From positions 93,287 to 157,286 of the forward strand of contig NZ_CDCG01000040.1 of NCBI RefSeq assembly GCF_000819845.1: a stretch of 64,000 nt of DNA, in the 5' to 3' direction. Below the pieces are notes generated by a model. That model was not told the DNA's origin and searched no databases. It saw only the letters and a list, made by a program, of their open reading frames with translations. The DNA is from Aeromonas enteropelogenes. GTDB taxonomy: Bacteria > Pseudomonadota > Gammaproteobacteria > Enterobacterales > Aeromonadaceae. How positions within the stretch are numbered: the stretch's first letter is position 1; every line of letters begins with the position of its first letter. Below, piece by piece: positions 16,296-25,718 of this stretch. A program made the position numbers and the translations under genes.

Positions 16296-17507
16296 TTAGT
16301 TGCGGTTGCCTGCGCGGGCGACCCGGCCTTCGGCCAGCAGCTGGTAGTGACCAGTGGCGGCGGGGATAAAGGCGGATTGTCCCTTCTCGATACGCAGGGT
16401 GTCATCACCGCGTTTGAGGATGACGGGGCCGTCGATGGCAAACAGGATCTCGGCGCTGGCGGTGGTGAGCGCATGCTCACCCGCCGGATAGACGCTGAAG
16501 GTAAAGTCCGGCACCGGCACGTCGAAGTGCTGTACCGCACCCTCGCGGCGGGAGGCCAGCAGGATCTGGTCGTCCGGCTTGGGCAGGCAGCGGGTGCAGG
16601 CCAAAAGCTCGTCCACGTCTATGTACTTGGGGGTGAGCCCGGCGCGCAGCACATTGTCGGAGTTGGCCATGATCTCAAGGCCGGTACCGCGCACATAGGC
16701 GTGGGGGGTGCAGGCATCAAGGAACATCGCCTGACCGGGCTGGAGGGTTACCACGTTGAGCAGTAGCGGCGAGAAGAGCCCCACATCCCCCGGATACTGG
16801 GCGGCGAGGGCGGTAATGAGGGCAAAGGTCTCTTCGTCCTGATGCTCATTGGCGTAAGCCAGCAGATCGGTCAGCGCCGCCTCTTTGCGTACCCCTTCCA
16901 GCATCAACAACTGCTGGAAGAAGTGCTGCAACCCGGCTTCGCCCTGATTGGCTGCGTAAGCGGCGGCAAGGGCCCCGGTCAGATCGGCGATAGCCGCCAG
17001 CTTGACCCGCTCGAACAGCGCCAGGATGGCGGGAATGGAGCGAAAGCCGTTCATCGCCTGATACGGGGTGAGCGCGAACACCAGTTCCGGCTTGTGGTTG
17101 GGATCCTTGTAGTTGCGATTGGCTGCCTTGGGCGAGATACCGGCGGCCTCCTCCTTGGCAAAACCGGCTTCGGCCTGCGCCTTGCTCGGGTGCACCTGGA
17201 TGGAGAGAGCCTTCTCGGCGCACAGCACCTTGAACAGGAACGGCAGGCTGCCAAAGCGGGCGAGGGTTGCCTCACCCAGCACGGCGGCCGGGGCGCTCTC
17301 TATCAGGGTGGAGAGCTTTTGTACCTGATCGCCGCAGGTGATCTCGGAGCAGCCGTTGGGGTGTGCCCCCATCCACAGCTCGGCCTGGGGTTTGCCCTCC
17401 AGATTGGGGATCCCGAACAGGGTGGTGAGGGAGTCATGACTGCCCCAGTCGTAGCCTTGAATCGGGTTTTGCATCAACAGAAAGGAGGGCAAGACGCTAC
17501 TGCTCAT
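16296..17507 (-). CDS. manA: Mannose-6-phosphate isomerase, class I
   Basis: A 403-residue type I phosphomannose isomerase (cupin, zinc-dependent) interconverting mannose-6-phosphate and fructose-6-phosphate in the cytoplasm. Visible family motifs are YDWGSHDSLTTLFG, PQAELWMGAHPNG, LSIQVHPSKAQAEAGF with the zinc-binding Gln/His, YKDPNHKPELVFALTPYQA with the zinc Glu/His, and ACTPHAYVRGTGLEIMANSDN. The ATG at 17507 is preferred because GAGG sits seven bases upstream; an internal ATG at 17474 has none. It is transcribed with the same polarity as the GH92 gene and divergently from an AraC-type regulator, a likely local controller. Confidence 0.93.
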   Translation of the reverse strand: MSSSVLPSFLLMQNPIQGYDWGSHDSLTTLFGIPNLEGKPQAELWMGAHPNGCSEITCGDQVQKLSTLIESAPAAVLGEATLARFGSLPFLFKVLCAEKALSIQVHPSKAQAEAGFAKEEAAGISPKAANRNYKDPNHKPELVFALTPYQAMNGFRSIPAILALFERVKLAAIADLTGALAAAYAANQGEAGLQHFFQQLLMLEGVRKEAALTDLLAYANEHQDEETFALITALAAQYPGDVGLFSPLLLNVVTLQPGQAMFLDACTPHAYVRGTGLEIMANSDNVLRAGLTPKYIDVDELLACTRCLPKPDDQILLASRREGAVQHFDVPVPDFTFSVYPAGEHALTTASAEILFAIDGPVILKRGDDTLRIEKGQSAFIPAATGHYQLLAEGRVARAGNRN

Positions 17508-17636
17508 AAGAATGCCTCGTTTTAAGATGAAGAGGAGCGGGTGAAGAAAAGGGTGGCATTGATAGTCCGAGCCGGACTATAACATGGGCCATTGCGTGCG
17601 CCGCAACCGCTTGCCTCTCTCTTGATCAGGATCAGC

Positions 17637-18512
17637 ATGTCACTCATTTTCAGCCAGTTGCTTGATGGTGCCCTCGGTGAACAGGTTCCGTTCGACCAAA
17701 TCTGGTTCGCCAGTGAACAGGGTCTGCCCCCAAGCTTCAGCTATCAGGTCAACTTTCCCCGCCTCGAGCTGGTGTTCAGCGGCGAGTACCTTAACCAGGT
17801 GTGGGACAGGGAGGCTGGCAGCAAGGAGATTGGTGTGCAGCCCGGGCAGGCGCTCTATATCCCTCCCAACGGCTGGAACAAGCCGCTCTGGACCACCGAC
17901 TGCTCCGTATTGAGCCTGCTGTTTGGCAAGCGCCAGATAGGGTTCAGTCTGGTCAGCAAACGCCGGGAAGAACCTGATTTTTTCGACGTGCAAAAACACA
18001 GCATCATGGCTCGGGCGGGTCATGTGACGGAGCATATTCTGGGAGCGCTCAATGTGCTGGCCGAGGATCCCGGTCGTGCGCCCACTGACGATCTGCTGCT
18101 GCAGGCGCTGCTCACCAGTACACGTCAGTTGCTGGCGGAGTCCGCCGTGGACAGGCCGCGGGGGGCGGATCTGTTCCACGGCATCTGCATCTATATTCAG
18201 GAAAATTTTCACCGCCCCATTACCCGCGACTCCATCGCTCACCGCTTCAATGTCTCCGCCAGCCATCTCTCCCACCTGTTTCGTGAGCAGGGCCATATGC
18301 GCCTGGCCGATTACATCAGCTGGGTGCGCATCGACCGGGCCAAATTCATGCTGAAAAAGTACCGCTTCCGCTTGGAGGAGGTGGCCAGCCGTTGTGGTTA
18401 CACCGATGTAAATTACTTCTGCCGGGTGTTCAAGCAGAAGACGGGATTGACGCCGTCCCAATACCGCGCCCTGAGCCAGCCCCAGACATTGGCCTGCGAG
18501 GCCGAAGGATAG
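17637..18512 (+). CDS. AraC-family transcriptional regulator
   Basis: A 291-residue regulator: an N-terminal cupin-like sensing domain (about 1-140, containing GQALYIPPNGWNKPLW) and a C-terminal double helix-turn-helix of the AraC/XylS type (about 185-285, with ITRDSIAHRFNVSASHLSHL and VASRCGYTDVNYFCRVFKQK). The ATG at 17637 follows AGGATC; an earlier in-frame ATG at 17592 lacks a ribosome-binding site. It is divergent from manA with a 129-base shared gap, which suggests control of manA or the mannoside genes, but the ligand is not known. Confidence 0.85.
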   Translation: MSLIFSQLLDGALGEQVPFDQIWFASEQGLPPSFSYQVNFPRLELVFSGEYLNQVWDREAGSKEIGVQPGQALYIPPNGWNKPLWTTDCSVLSLLFGKRQIGFSLVSKRREEPDFFDVQKHSIMARAGHVTEHILGALNVLAEDPGRAPTDDLLLQALLTSTRQLLAESAVDRPRGADLFHGICIYIQENFHRPITRDSIAHRFNVSASHLSHLFREQGHMRLADYISWVRIDRAKFMLKKYRFRLEEVASRCGYTDVNYFCRVFKQKTGLTPSQYRALSQPQTLACEAEG

Positions 18513-18678
18513 CGACTGGCGCCAGAGCCGCGGCCGGGGCGGGATTGTGACCCGGATCGCCCGGGGGCTACCTCTTTGGTCTGACATGGGTGATCGCCAT
18601 TTTATTATGAAAATGAATGGGCTAAGATGGCCGCGCGCAACGATCAGATTGATAACAAACGGAAGTTAGGAGATGCCG

Positions 18679-19932
<1,254 letters not shown>

Positions 19933-19946
19933 GTCTGTACAGATGC

Positions 19947-19979
19947 AAAAGGCCAGCCCCATGGGGCTGGCCTTTTTTA
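19947..19979 (+). terminator. Strong rho-independent terminator after icd
   Basis: A perfect palindrome GGCCAGCCCC/GGGGCTGGCC flanked by AAAA and followed by TTTTTT. Confidence 0.93.
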
Positions 19980-20009
19980 TGGGCGTGTGGCGCCTGAAGA
20001 GGCGCGCGG

Positions 20010-21464
20010 TCAGGTCGCCGGAGCGAAACGGCCGAGCAGGGCGGCGCTGGCGTCGCTCACCCCCGTCAGCTGTACCTCGGTGCCGGCCGCCTCGAAGCGG
20101 CGGCGCACCGTAGCCAGGGCCTCGGCGGAACTGAGATCCCAGAAGTGGGCATCACTTACATCGATCACCACCCGCTCGAGGGATTCGCCGATGTCAAAGC
20201 CGGCGCAGAACTGCTCGGTGCTGGCGAAGAAGACCTGACCGTGCACCCGGTAGGTGCGGGTGGCACCGTGGCGCTCGCTGTCGCTGTGCACCAGCAGGGT
20301 ACGCGCCACCTTGTGGGCGAAGAAGAGGCTGGCCAGCAGCACGCCGGTCAGTACCCCGAGGGCCAGATTGTGGGTCACCACCACCACGGCCACCGTGCTC
20401 AGCATCACCAGGTTGGTGGCCAGCGGCGTCTTGTGCATACGCAGCAAGGAGCCCCAGGAGAAGGTGCCGATGGATACCATGATCATCACCGCCACCAGGG
20501 CCGCCATGGGGATCTGGCGGATCCACTCGTCCAGAAATACCACCATGACGATGAGCAGGGCCCCCGCCACCAGGGTGGAGAGGCGGCCGCGGCCACCGGA
20601 TTTCACGTTGATGACCGACTGGCCGATCATGGCGCAGCCCGCCATGCCGCCCATCAGGCCGGCGGCGATGTTGGCCAGCCCCTGGCCCTTGCACTCGCGG
20701 TGGCGATCGCTGCGGGTGCCGGTCATATCGTCGACGATGGCGGCGGTCATCAGGGATTCGAGCAGTCCCACTACAGCCAGAGCTGCGGAGTAGGGGAAGA
20801 TGATGGCCAGGGTCTCGAGATTGAAGGGAACCTCGGGCCACATGAAGACCGGCAAGGTGTCCGGCAGGGCTCCCATGTCGCCGACCGTGCGCACCTCGAG
20901 GCCGAGGCCGACGCTCACCGCGGTGAGCAGCACGATGCACAGCAGCGGCGAGGGGAGCAGGGTGCCGATGCGCGGCAGACGCGGGAACAGATAGATAATG
21001 CTGAGCCCGGCTGCGGTCATGGCGTAGACTTGCCAGCTGACATCGGTCAGCTCCGGCAGCTGGGCCATGAAGATGAGGATGGCCAGGGCGTTGACAAAGC
21101 CGGTCACCACCGAGCGCGAGACGAAGCGCATCAGGGCGCCGAGGCGCAGGTAGCCGGCCAGGATCTGCAGCAAGCCGGTGAGCAGGGTGGCGGCCATCAG
21201 GTATTGCAGCCCGTGCTCGCGCACCAGGGTCACCATCAGCAGGGCCATGGCACCGGTGGCGGCGGAGATCATGGCCGGGCGGCCGCCGGTGAAGGCGATG
21301 ATGACGGCGATGCAGAAGGAGGCGTAGAGCCCCACCTTGGGATCGACGCCGGCGATGATGGAGAAGGCGATGGCCTCCGGGATCAGGGCCAGGGCTACGA
21401 CCGTGCCCGACAGCAGATCCCTCCTGACGTTGCCAAACCACTCTTGTCTGATGCGCTCACGCAT
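20010..21464 (-). CDS. SulP family anion transporter with STAS domain
   Basis: A 484-residue inner-membrane transporter of the SLC26/SulP family, which carries sulfate, bicarbonate, dicarboxylates or other anions. It has the family start ([20 protein letters not shown]), 10-14 hydrophobic helices, the conserved [20 protein letters not shown] loop, and a C-terminal STAS domain (about 380-480, [18 protein letters not shown]). The substrate cannot be read from sequence. The start is uncertain: [10 protein letters not shown] at 21464 fits the family, but no good ribosome-binding site precedes it, and upstream in-frame sequence is open. Confidence 0.88.
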   Translation of the reverse strand: MRERIRQEWFGNVRRDLLSGTVVALALIPEAIAFSIIAGVDPKVGLYASFCIAVIIAFTGGRPAMISAATGAMALLMVTLVREHGLQYLMAATLLTGLLQILAGYLRLGALMRFVSRSVVTGFVNALAILIFMAQLPELTDVSWQVYAMTAAGLSIIYLFPRLPRIGTLLPSPLLCIVLLTAVSVGLGLEVRTVGDMGALPDTLPVFMWPEVPFNLETLAIIFPYSAALAVVGLLESLMTAAIVDDMTGTRSDRHRECKGQGLANIAAGLMGGMAGCAMIGQSVINVKSGGRGRLSTLVAGALLIVMVVFLDEWIRQIPMAALVAVMIMVSIGTFSWGSLLRMHKTPLATNLVMLSTVAVVVVTHNLALGVLTGVLLASLFFAHKVARTLLVHSDSERHGATRTYRVHGQVFFASTEQFCAGFDIGESLERVVIDVSDAHFWDLSSAEALATVRRRFEAAGTEVQLTGVSDASAALLGRFAPAT

Positions 21465-21810
21465 GGATTGTTTTCGCTCGTTGCTGGCGCTCTGGGCACG
21501 CGTTGTCGTTATGGGCGCGGTCGCCGCGCGGCGCGCGACTCTAACAAAGGGGAGGGGCAGGGGCAAGGCGGAAGTGGGGGGATGTGGCGGCGTACCGCTC
21601 ATTTCAATCGTGTTTGGGTAGTTGAACCGTTGAGGCGACATGCCGCAGGAGAGGCGAAAGAGAGTTTCATGGTTGTATGCGTTGGCTATGCAAGGGCTAG
21701 AGCCGAGGCTTCTGTCATCTGGTGCGAACTGATGGCACAGGGATGATATCGACATCAGGTTGCCGCGATTGGCAATAAAACGGAGATGAAGAGGGGAGCT
21801 GGCAAGGGTA

Positions 21811-21847
21811 AACAAAAGAAAGCCTTGCAGCTCGGGTGCTGCAAGGC
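21811..21847 (-). terminator. Terminator of a small minus-strand gene
   Basis: GCCTTGCAGC pairs with GCTGCAAGGC around a six-base loop, and the minus strand then reads TTTCTTTTGTTT. It follows the 58-residue gene at 21862 by 15 bases and so supports that gene being real. Confidence 0.85.
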
Positions 21848-21861
21848 AAGGAATCGGATGA

Positions 21862-22038
21862 TTAAGTGGTTCTTTCCAGATGGTGCTGGTAGATCTGCTG
21901 CCACTTGTCCAGCTCGGCCTCATCTCCTTGCTGCTGCCAGAACTCGCAGATGGAGCTGGCCAGCTCGGAAGCCATGGCATGGTCACCGTCACGACGGCTC
22001 ATCAGGTATTGTCCCAACCAGCTTTGATATTGCTTCAT
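21862..22038 (-). CDS. Small 58-residue protein of unknown function
   Basis: An open frame of 59 codons ([20 protein letters not shown] at its start, ending HHLERTT) with a near-perfect AAGGAGAT ribosome-binding site before the ATG and a rho-independent terminator directly after the stop. The protein is rich in Gln, Trp, Tyr and acidic residues and looks helical and soluble ([20 protein letters not shown]). It lies between the SulP and NlpC/P60 genes on the same strand as a free-standing unit. I do not recognise a family; gene reality is better supported than any function. Confidence 0.7.
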   Translation of the reverse strand: MKQYQSWLGQYLMSRRDGDHAMASELASSICEFWQQQGDEAELDKWQQIYQHHLERTT

Positions 22039-22331
22039 TGCACGATCTCCTTATCAAATTGACGATTGAAACCCGTGTTGTGTGGCCAGTCGCTCGTCCC
22101 GCGCTGACGCTGCGTGGCTGCTCCTGCCACACCACAGCTGTTGCGTTTGCCTGTCTGGGGCATTGTTTTCATACGAAGAGAAACCCGGCGCAACAGGGCT
22201 ATGCCTGAAAAAGGGTCACCACTTTATCACAAAATGAGCAGAAACGCAGGTTTTGGGTTCAATTGGGTTATAAGCAATGATCCATGGCCCTTCACGGGAA
22301 GATGAAAGGACTGGTAAGTGGGCTTGGTACC

Positions 22332-22784
22332 TTATTGGGTCAGGCGGCGAGCCTGCCAGTAGCGGCTGTTCCAGTAGACATTGTCGAGACGGGAGCGGAT
22401 CACCCCCTTGCTGGTGGAGGCGTGGATAAACTCCCCCGATCCCGTGTAGACCCCGACGTGGTACTGGCGCCAGCCGGTCTTGAAGAAGACCAGATCCCCG
22501 TGTTGCAGCCGATAACGTTCGACCGGTGTGCCGAGGGTGGCCTGGGATTCTGTGGTTCTGGGCAGGGAAAACCCCATTACCTGCTGGTAGGCCAGCTGGG
22601 TGAAGGCGGAGCAGTCGAGGCCGGCCCGGGTCGAGCCCCCCATGCGATAGGGTACGCCGCGCCACTGCTGGTAGAAGCCGTCGAAGGCACTGCTCTGGCG
22701 AGGGGCGGGTGGCGTGGGTTCGGGAGTACTGGAGCAGGCAGCCAGCAGCAGGGTCAGTATGGATAGCAGCAAGAAACGATACAT
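22332..22784 (-). CDS. NlpC/P60 family lipoprotein (peptidoglycan endopeptidase)
   Basis: A 150-residue lipoprotein: signal MYRFLLLSILTLLLAAC with lipobox LAAC (Cys17), a short Pro-rich linker, then an NlpC/P60 cysteine-peptidase domain. The catalytic Cys is in LDCSAFTQLAY (about residue 58), the His in YHVGVYTG and the third residue in EFIHAST. Relatives (Spr/MepS, NlpC) cut peptide crosslinks in peptidoglycan. Compared with MepS it is a minimal single-domain form. It is monocistronic on the minus strand. Confidence 0.9.
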   Translation of the reverse strand: MYRFLLLSILTLLLAACSSTPEPTPPAPRQSSAFDGFYQQWRGVPYRMGGSTRAGLDCSAFTQLAYQQVMGFSLPRTTESQATLGTPVERYRLQHGDLVFFKTGWRQYHVGVYTGSGEFIHASTSKGVIRSRLDNVYWNSRYWQARRLTQ

Positions 22785-22912
22785 CGGTGCTCTCTCTACA
22801 GATCAGGCTTGGACACCGGCGTCAGAAGATGACCGGCACGACAACTTTTCCATCATAAACAGGGATCTGGCCCAAGACCTAGTCTCAAATGGCAAAAATG
22901 CGGGGCTGCGTT

Positions 22913-22943
22913 AAAAAAAACGCCAGCCGGAGGGCTGGCGTTT
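22913..22943 (-). terminator. Strong terminator after oxyR
   Basis: CGCCAGCC and GGCTGGCG form the stem; on the minus strand it is followed by eight T residues. Confidence 0.93.
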
Positions 22944-22947
22944 GAGC

Positions 22948-23856
22948 TTATTTGGCCGGGCTGATCAGCGGGGTGAGCAGCTCGGCCAGCTTGTAGAAGG
23001 TCTGCACCCGGGTGGTGCTGGGACGCCACACCAGGCCTATCTCGCGGTAGGATTTTTCGCCGGGCAGCGGGATGGCCACCAGATCCGAGTTGTCGAGAAT
23101 GCCGGCATCTATGGCCATCTGGGGCAGGAAGGTGGTGCCCAGGCCCGCCTCTACCATCTGCACCAGGGTGTGCAGGCTGGTGGCCGCGAACGGGTTGATC
23201 TTGCTCTTGTCCCGCAGGCGACAGGCGCTGACCGCATGTTCGGTGAGGCAGTGCTCCCGCTCCAGCAGGAAGATGCTCTGGTTGGGCAATTCCTTGTAGT
23301 CGAACGGGGTATGCAACCCGGCCGCCATGCTGGCAGGCATCACCATGTGGAAGGGATCCTGGCCGACGGTCTTGCAGTGAAAGCCGCCGATCTCGATGGG
23401 TAGGGCCAGGATCAGCAGATCGAGCTGACCCTGCTCCAGCTGTTTGAGCAGATTGCTGGTGGTGTCTTCACGCAGCAACAATTCGAGGTCAGGATAGGTC
23501 TTGCTGCATACCTTGAGCAGCTTGCTGAGCAGGAAGGGGGCAATGGTGGGGATGCAGCCGAGGCGCACTGTCCCCTGCATGACTCCCCCCTGATGTTGAC
23601 CGAGCTCCATCAGATCCCGCGCGTCGGAGAGCAAATTGCGAGCCCGCTCGACGATTTCCATGCCGACCGGGGTCATAATGAAGCTCTTGTGGTCCCGCTC
23701 CACCAGTTGCAGGTTCATCATGTCCTCCAGGGTCTGGATCCCGGTACTCAGGGTCGACTGGCTGACATGACAAGCCTTGGCGGCGCGGTTGAAGTTTTTG
23801 TGCTCGTCGAGAGCAACCAGATATTGCAGCTGTTTGAGGCTGGGCCAACGTTGCAT
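22948..23856 (-). CDS. oxyR: Hydrogen peroxide-sensing LysR-type regulator OxyR
   Basis: A 302-residue LysR-family activator. The N-terminal winged helix-turn-helix (NFNRAAKACHVSQSTLSTGI, about 21-40) is followed by the regulatory domain. The redox cysteines lie in REHCLTEHAVSACRL as Cys203 and Cys212, the same nine-residue spacing as Cys199/Cys208 of E. coli OxyR, so peroxide sensing by a disulfide is expected. It is divergent from a 2-Cys peroxiredoxin gene over a 145-base AT-rich region, the usual arrangement for a regulator and its target. Confidence 0.95.
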   Translation of the reverse strand: MQRWPSLKQLQYLVALDEHKNFNRAAKACHVSQSTLSTGIQTLEDMMNLQLVERDHKSFIMTPVGMEIVERARNLLSDARDLMELGQHQGGVMQGTVRLGCIPTIAPFLLSKLLKVCSKTYPDLELLLREDTTSNLLKQLEQGQLDLLILALPIEIGGFHCKTVGQDPFHMVMPASMAAGLHTPFDYKELPNQSIFLLEREHCLTEHAVSACRLRDKSKINPFAATSLHTLVQMVEAGLGTTFLPQMAIDAGILDNSDLVAIPLPGEKSYREIGLVWRPSTTRVQTFYKLAELLTPLISPAK

Positions 23857-24001
23857 AGAAAAACCCGATTAATGCTATCTATTTAATTTGATTTGACTAA
23901 TCTACCATCGGGCATATAGTTTGTCGCTTGAATTAGATGGACCAGGCCCAAGGTGGCCCAATCCTGAGCGGATTGTTCACTTCACAAAAGAGGAATTGAA
24001 T
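23857..24001. promoter_or_regulatory. Divergent oxyR / peroxiredoxin promoter region
   Basis: A shared AT-rich region with several ATAG/CTAT-type tetramers (for example GCTATCTAT near 23874), the elements of which OxyR sites are built. I cannot lay out a full four-tetramer OxyR site with confidence. Confidence 0.45.
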
Positions 24002-24604
24002 ATGGTATTGGTAGGCCGTCCCGCACCCGATTTTACTGCCGCAGCCGTTCTGGGTAATGGCGAAATCGTTGATTCTTTCAACCTGTCATCCCACATCAAA
24101 GGCAAAGCCGCCGTTGTCTTCTTTTATCCCCTCGACTTCACTTTCGTCTGCCCGTCCGAGCTGATCGCCTTCGATCATCGCTATGAAGAGTTCCAGAAGC
24201 GTGGCGTGGAAGTGATCGGTGTTTCCATCGATTCCCAGTTCTCCCACAACGCCTGGCGCAACACCAAGGTGGAAGATGGCGGCATCGGTCAGGTCAAGTA
24301 CCCGCTGATCGCCGACGTGAAGCACGAGATCTGCAAGGCGTATGATGTCGAGCATCCGGAAGCCGGTGTGGCCTTCCGTGGCTCCTTCCTGATCGACAAG
24401 AACGGCGTGGTTCGTCACCAGGTGGTGAACGATCTGCCGCTGGGTCGCAACATCGACGAAATGCTGCGCATGGTCGACGCTCTGCAATTCCACGAAGAGC
24501 ACGGCGAAGTGTGCCCGGCTCAGTGGGAAAAGGGCAAGAAAGGCATGCAGGCCTCTCCGGATGGCGTGGCCAAATACCTGTCCGAGAACGCCGACGCCCT
24601 GTAA
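24002..24604 (+). CDS. 2-Cys peroxiredoxin (AhpC/TSA family)
   Basis: A 200-residue typical 2-Cys peroxiredoxin reducing H2O2, organic peroxides and peroxynitrite in the cytoplasm. The peroxidatic Cys50 lies in PLDFTFVCPSEL and the resolving Cys in HGEVCPAQW near residue 170. The GGxGxxxYF-type motifs that make eukaryotic enzymes over-oxidation sensitive are not evident in this form (EDGGIGQVKYPL). The ATG at 24002 has AGAGGAA upstream; a longer upstream start would add a non-homologous leader. Being divergent from oxyR, it is probably induced by peroxide. Confidence 0.95.
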   Translation: MVLVGRPAPDFTAAAVLGNGEIVDSFNLSSHIKGKAAVVFFYPLDFTFVCPSELIAFDHRYEEFQKRGVEVIGVSIDSQFSHNAWRNTKVEDGGIGQVKYPLIADVKHEICKAYDVEHPEAGVAFRGSFLIDKNGVVRHQVVNDLPLGRNIDEMLRMVDALQFHEEHGEVCPAQWEKGKKGMQASPDGVAKYLSENADAL

Positions 24605-24620
24605 TGGGTTGATGCGAAGT

Positions 24621-24652
24621 AAAAAACCGGTGCCAAGGCGCCGGTTTTTTTT
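24621..24652 (+). terminator. Strong terminator after the peroxiredoxin gene
   Basis: AAAAAACCGG-TGCC pairs with GGCGCCGGTTTTTT around a short loop; T tract of eight. Confidence 0.9.
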
Positions 24653-24702
24653 ATGCCTGTTATTTGGATGGTGGATGCAGTAACAGCTTGTAGGGCAGGT
24701 AT

Positions 24703-24729
24703 AAAAAAGCGCGCCATGGGCGCGCTTTT
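24703..24729 (-). terminator. Terminator of the ATP-grasp operon
   Basis: AAAAGCGCGCC and GGCGCGCTTTT form a perfect stem with loop ATG; the minus strand then reads a T run. It closes the three-gene operon that ends at 24750. Confidence 0.88.
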
Positions 24730-24749
24730 GGCATCGGGTAGCAACCGGA

Positions 24750-25715
24750 TTATTCGTCGAAGATCCCGAAGTGATCCTTGGCGAAGTTGACCCGCTGATC
24801 CACGTTCATCTTGACCTGCCCCAGCTTCTCGATGGTCTTGAGGTTGGGCACCAGGCCGCGGCCGTTGGCGATCTGGATGGCAAGGCCCGGACGAGCGTTG
24901 AGCTCCAGCAGCATAGGGCCGCGGAACTTGTCCAGCACCATGTCGGTCCCGATATAGCCGAGCCCCGACATCTCGTAGCAGGAGGCGGCCAGGGTCAGCA
25001 GGGTATCCCAGTGGGGCACCCTGAGATCGTAGAGGTCGAGTCCCGTATCCGGATGGTGGCGGATGGGTGAGCCAAACTGCACAGCCCGCAGGGCGCGACC
25101 GGTACGCAGGCACAAACCCACCCCCACGGCGCCCTGGTGCAGGTTCGCCTTGCCGTCGGAGGCAGAAGTGGAGAGGCGCATCATGGCCATCACCGGGAAG
25201 CCCTTGAAGATGATGACCCGGGAGTCGGGCACCCCTTCAAACGAGTAGCCGTCGAACACGTCATCGAAGTTGATGAGCCCTTCTACCAGCGCCACGTCCG
25301 GCTTGCCCCCCAGAGAGTAGAGCCCCGCCAGGATGTTGGAGACATGGCGCTCCAGATCCTGGCCATTGCAGGCACTGCCGTTGGGTTTGTAGAAGAGACC
25401 ATCTTCCTGACGCAGGATCACCAGGATCCCCTTGCCGCCGGAACCCCGGGCCGGCTTGATACAGAAGCCTGGCCACTCTTTCACCAGCTCGGTGATCTGT
25501 CCCACCCCGTGCTGCTCGCGGATGGTGCCGATGAGATCCGGCACCGTCACGCCTGCATCCAGCGCGATGCGCTTGGTCTGCAGCTTGTCATCCACCAGCG
25601 GGTAGAGACGGCGCGGGTTGTAGCGGCTGATGTAGGAGTGGTTGCGCTTGTTCATGCCGAGGATGCCTGACTGAGACAGGCTCCACGGGGTGGTGTACTT
25701 TTCCCAGAACCACAT
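24750..25715 (-). CDS. RimK-like ATP-grasp alpha-L-glutamate ligase homologue
   Basis: A 321-residue ATP-grasp enzyme of the alpha-L-glutamate ligase-related type. It contains the ATP-binding PGFCIKPARGSGGKGILVI (about 83-101), YIGTDMVLDKF and the metal-binding LLELNARPGLAIQIAN near residue 280. ATP-grasp ligases join a carboxylate to an amine through an acyl-phosphate; the acceptor here is unknown. It is the last gene of an operon with an inactive transglutaminase (3-base gap) and a retropepsin-like lipoprotein, a trio noted in comparative surveys of amidoligases as a possible peptide-tagging and removal system. Related proteins in pseudomonads have been linked to osmotic adaptation, as I recall. 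Confidence 0.85.
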   Translation of the reverse strand: MWFWEKYTTPWSLSQSGILGMNKRNHSYISRYNPRRLYPLVDDKLQTKRIALDAGVTVPDLIGTIREQHGVGQITELVKEWPGFCIKPARGSGGKGILVILRQEDGLFYKPNGSACNGQDLERHVSNILAGLYSLGGKPDVALVEGLINFDDVFDGYSFEGVPDSRVIIFKGFPVMAMMRLSTSASDGKANLHQGAVGVGLCLRTGRALRAVQFGSPIRHHPDTGLDLYDLRVPHWDTLLTLAASCYEMSGLGYIGTDMVLDKFRGPMLLELNARPGLAIQIANGRGLVPNLKTIEKLGQVKMNVDQRVNFAKDHFGIFDE

Positions 25716-25718
25716 CTG

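Noticed and set aside
20145-21746. Very long open frame opposite the SulP gene
   Set aside because: It is the antisense shadow of a GC-rich transporter gene; its His/Gly/Gln-rich translation has no domain and no ribosome-binding site. The same holds for long antisense frames over aspS (31419-33239), oppA (38912-40579), the NhaC gene (60028-61473) and the PTS gene (8417-10345).
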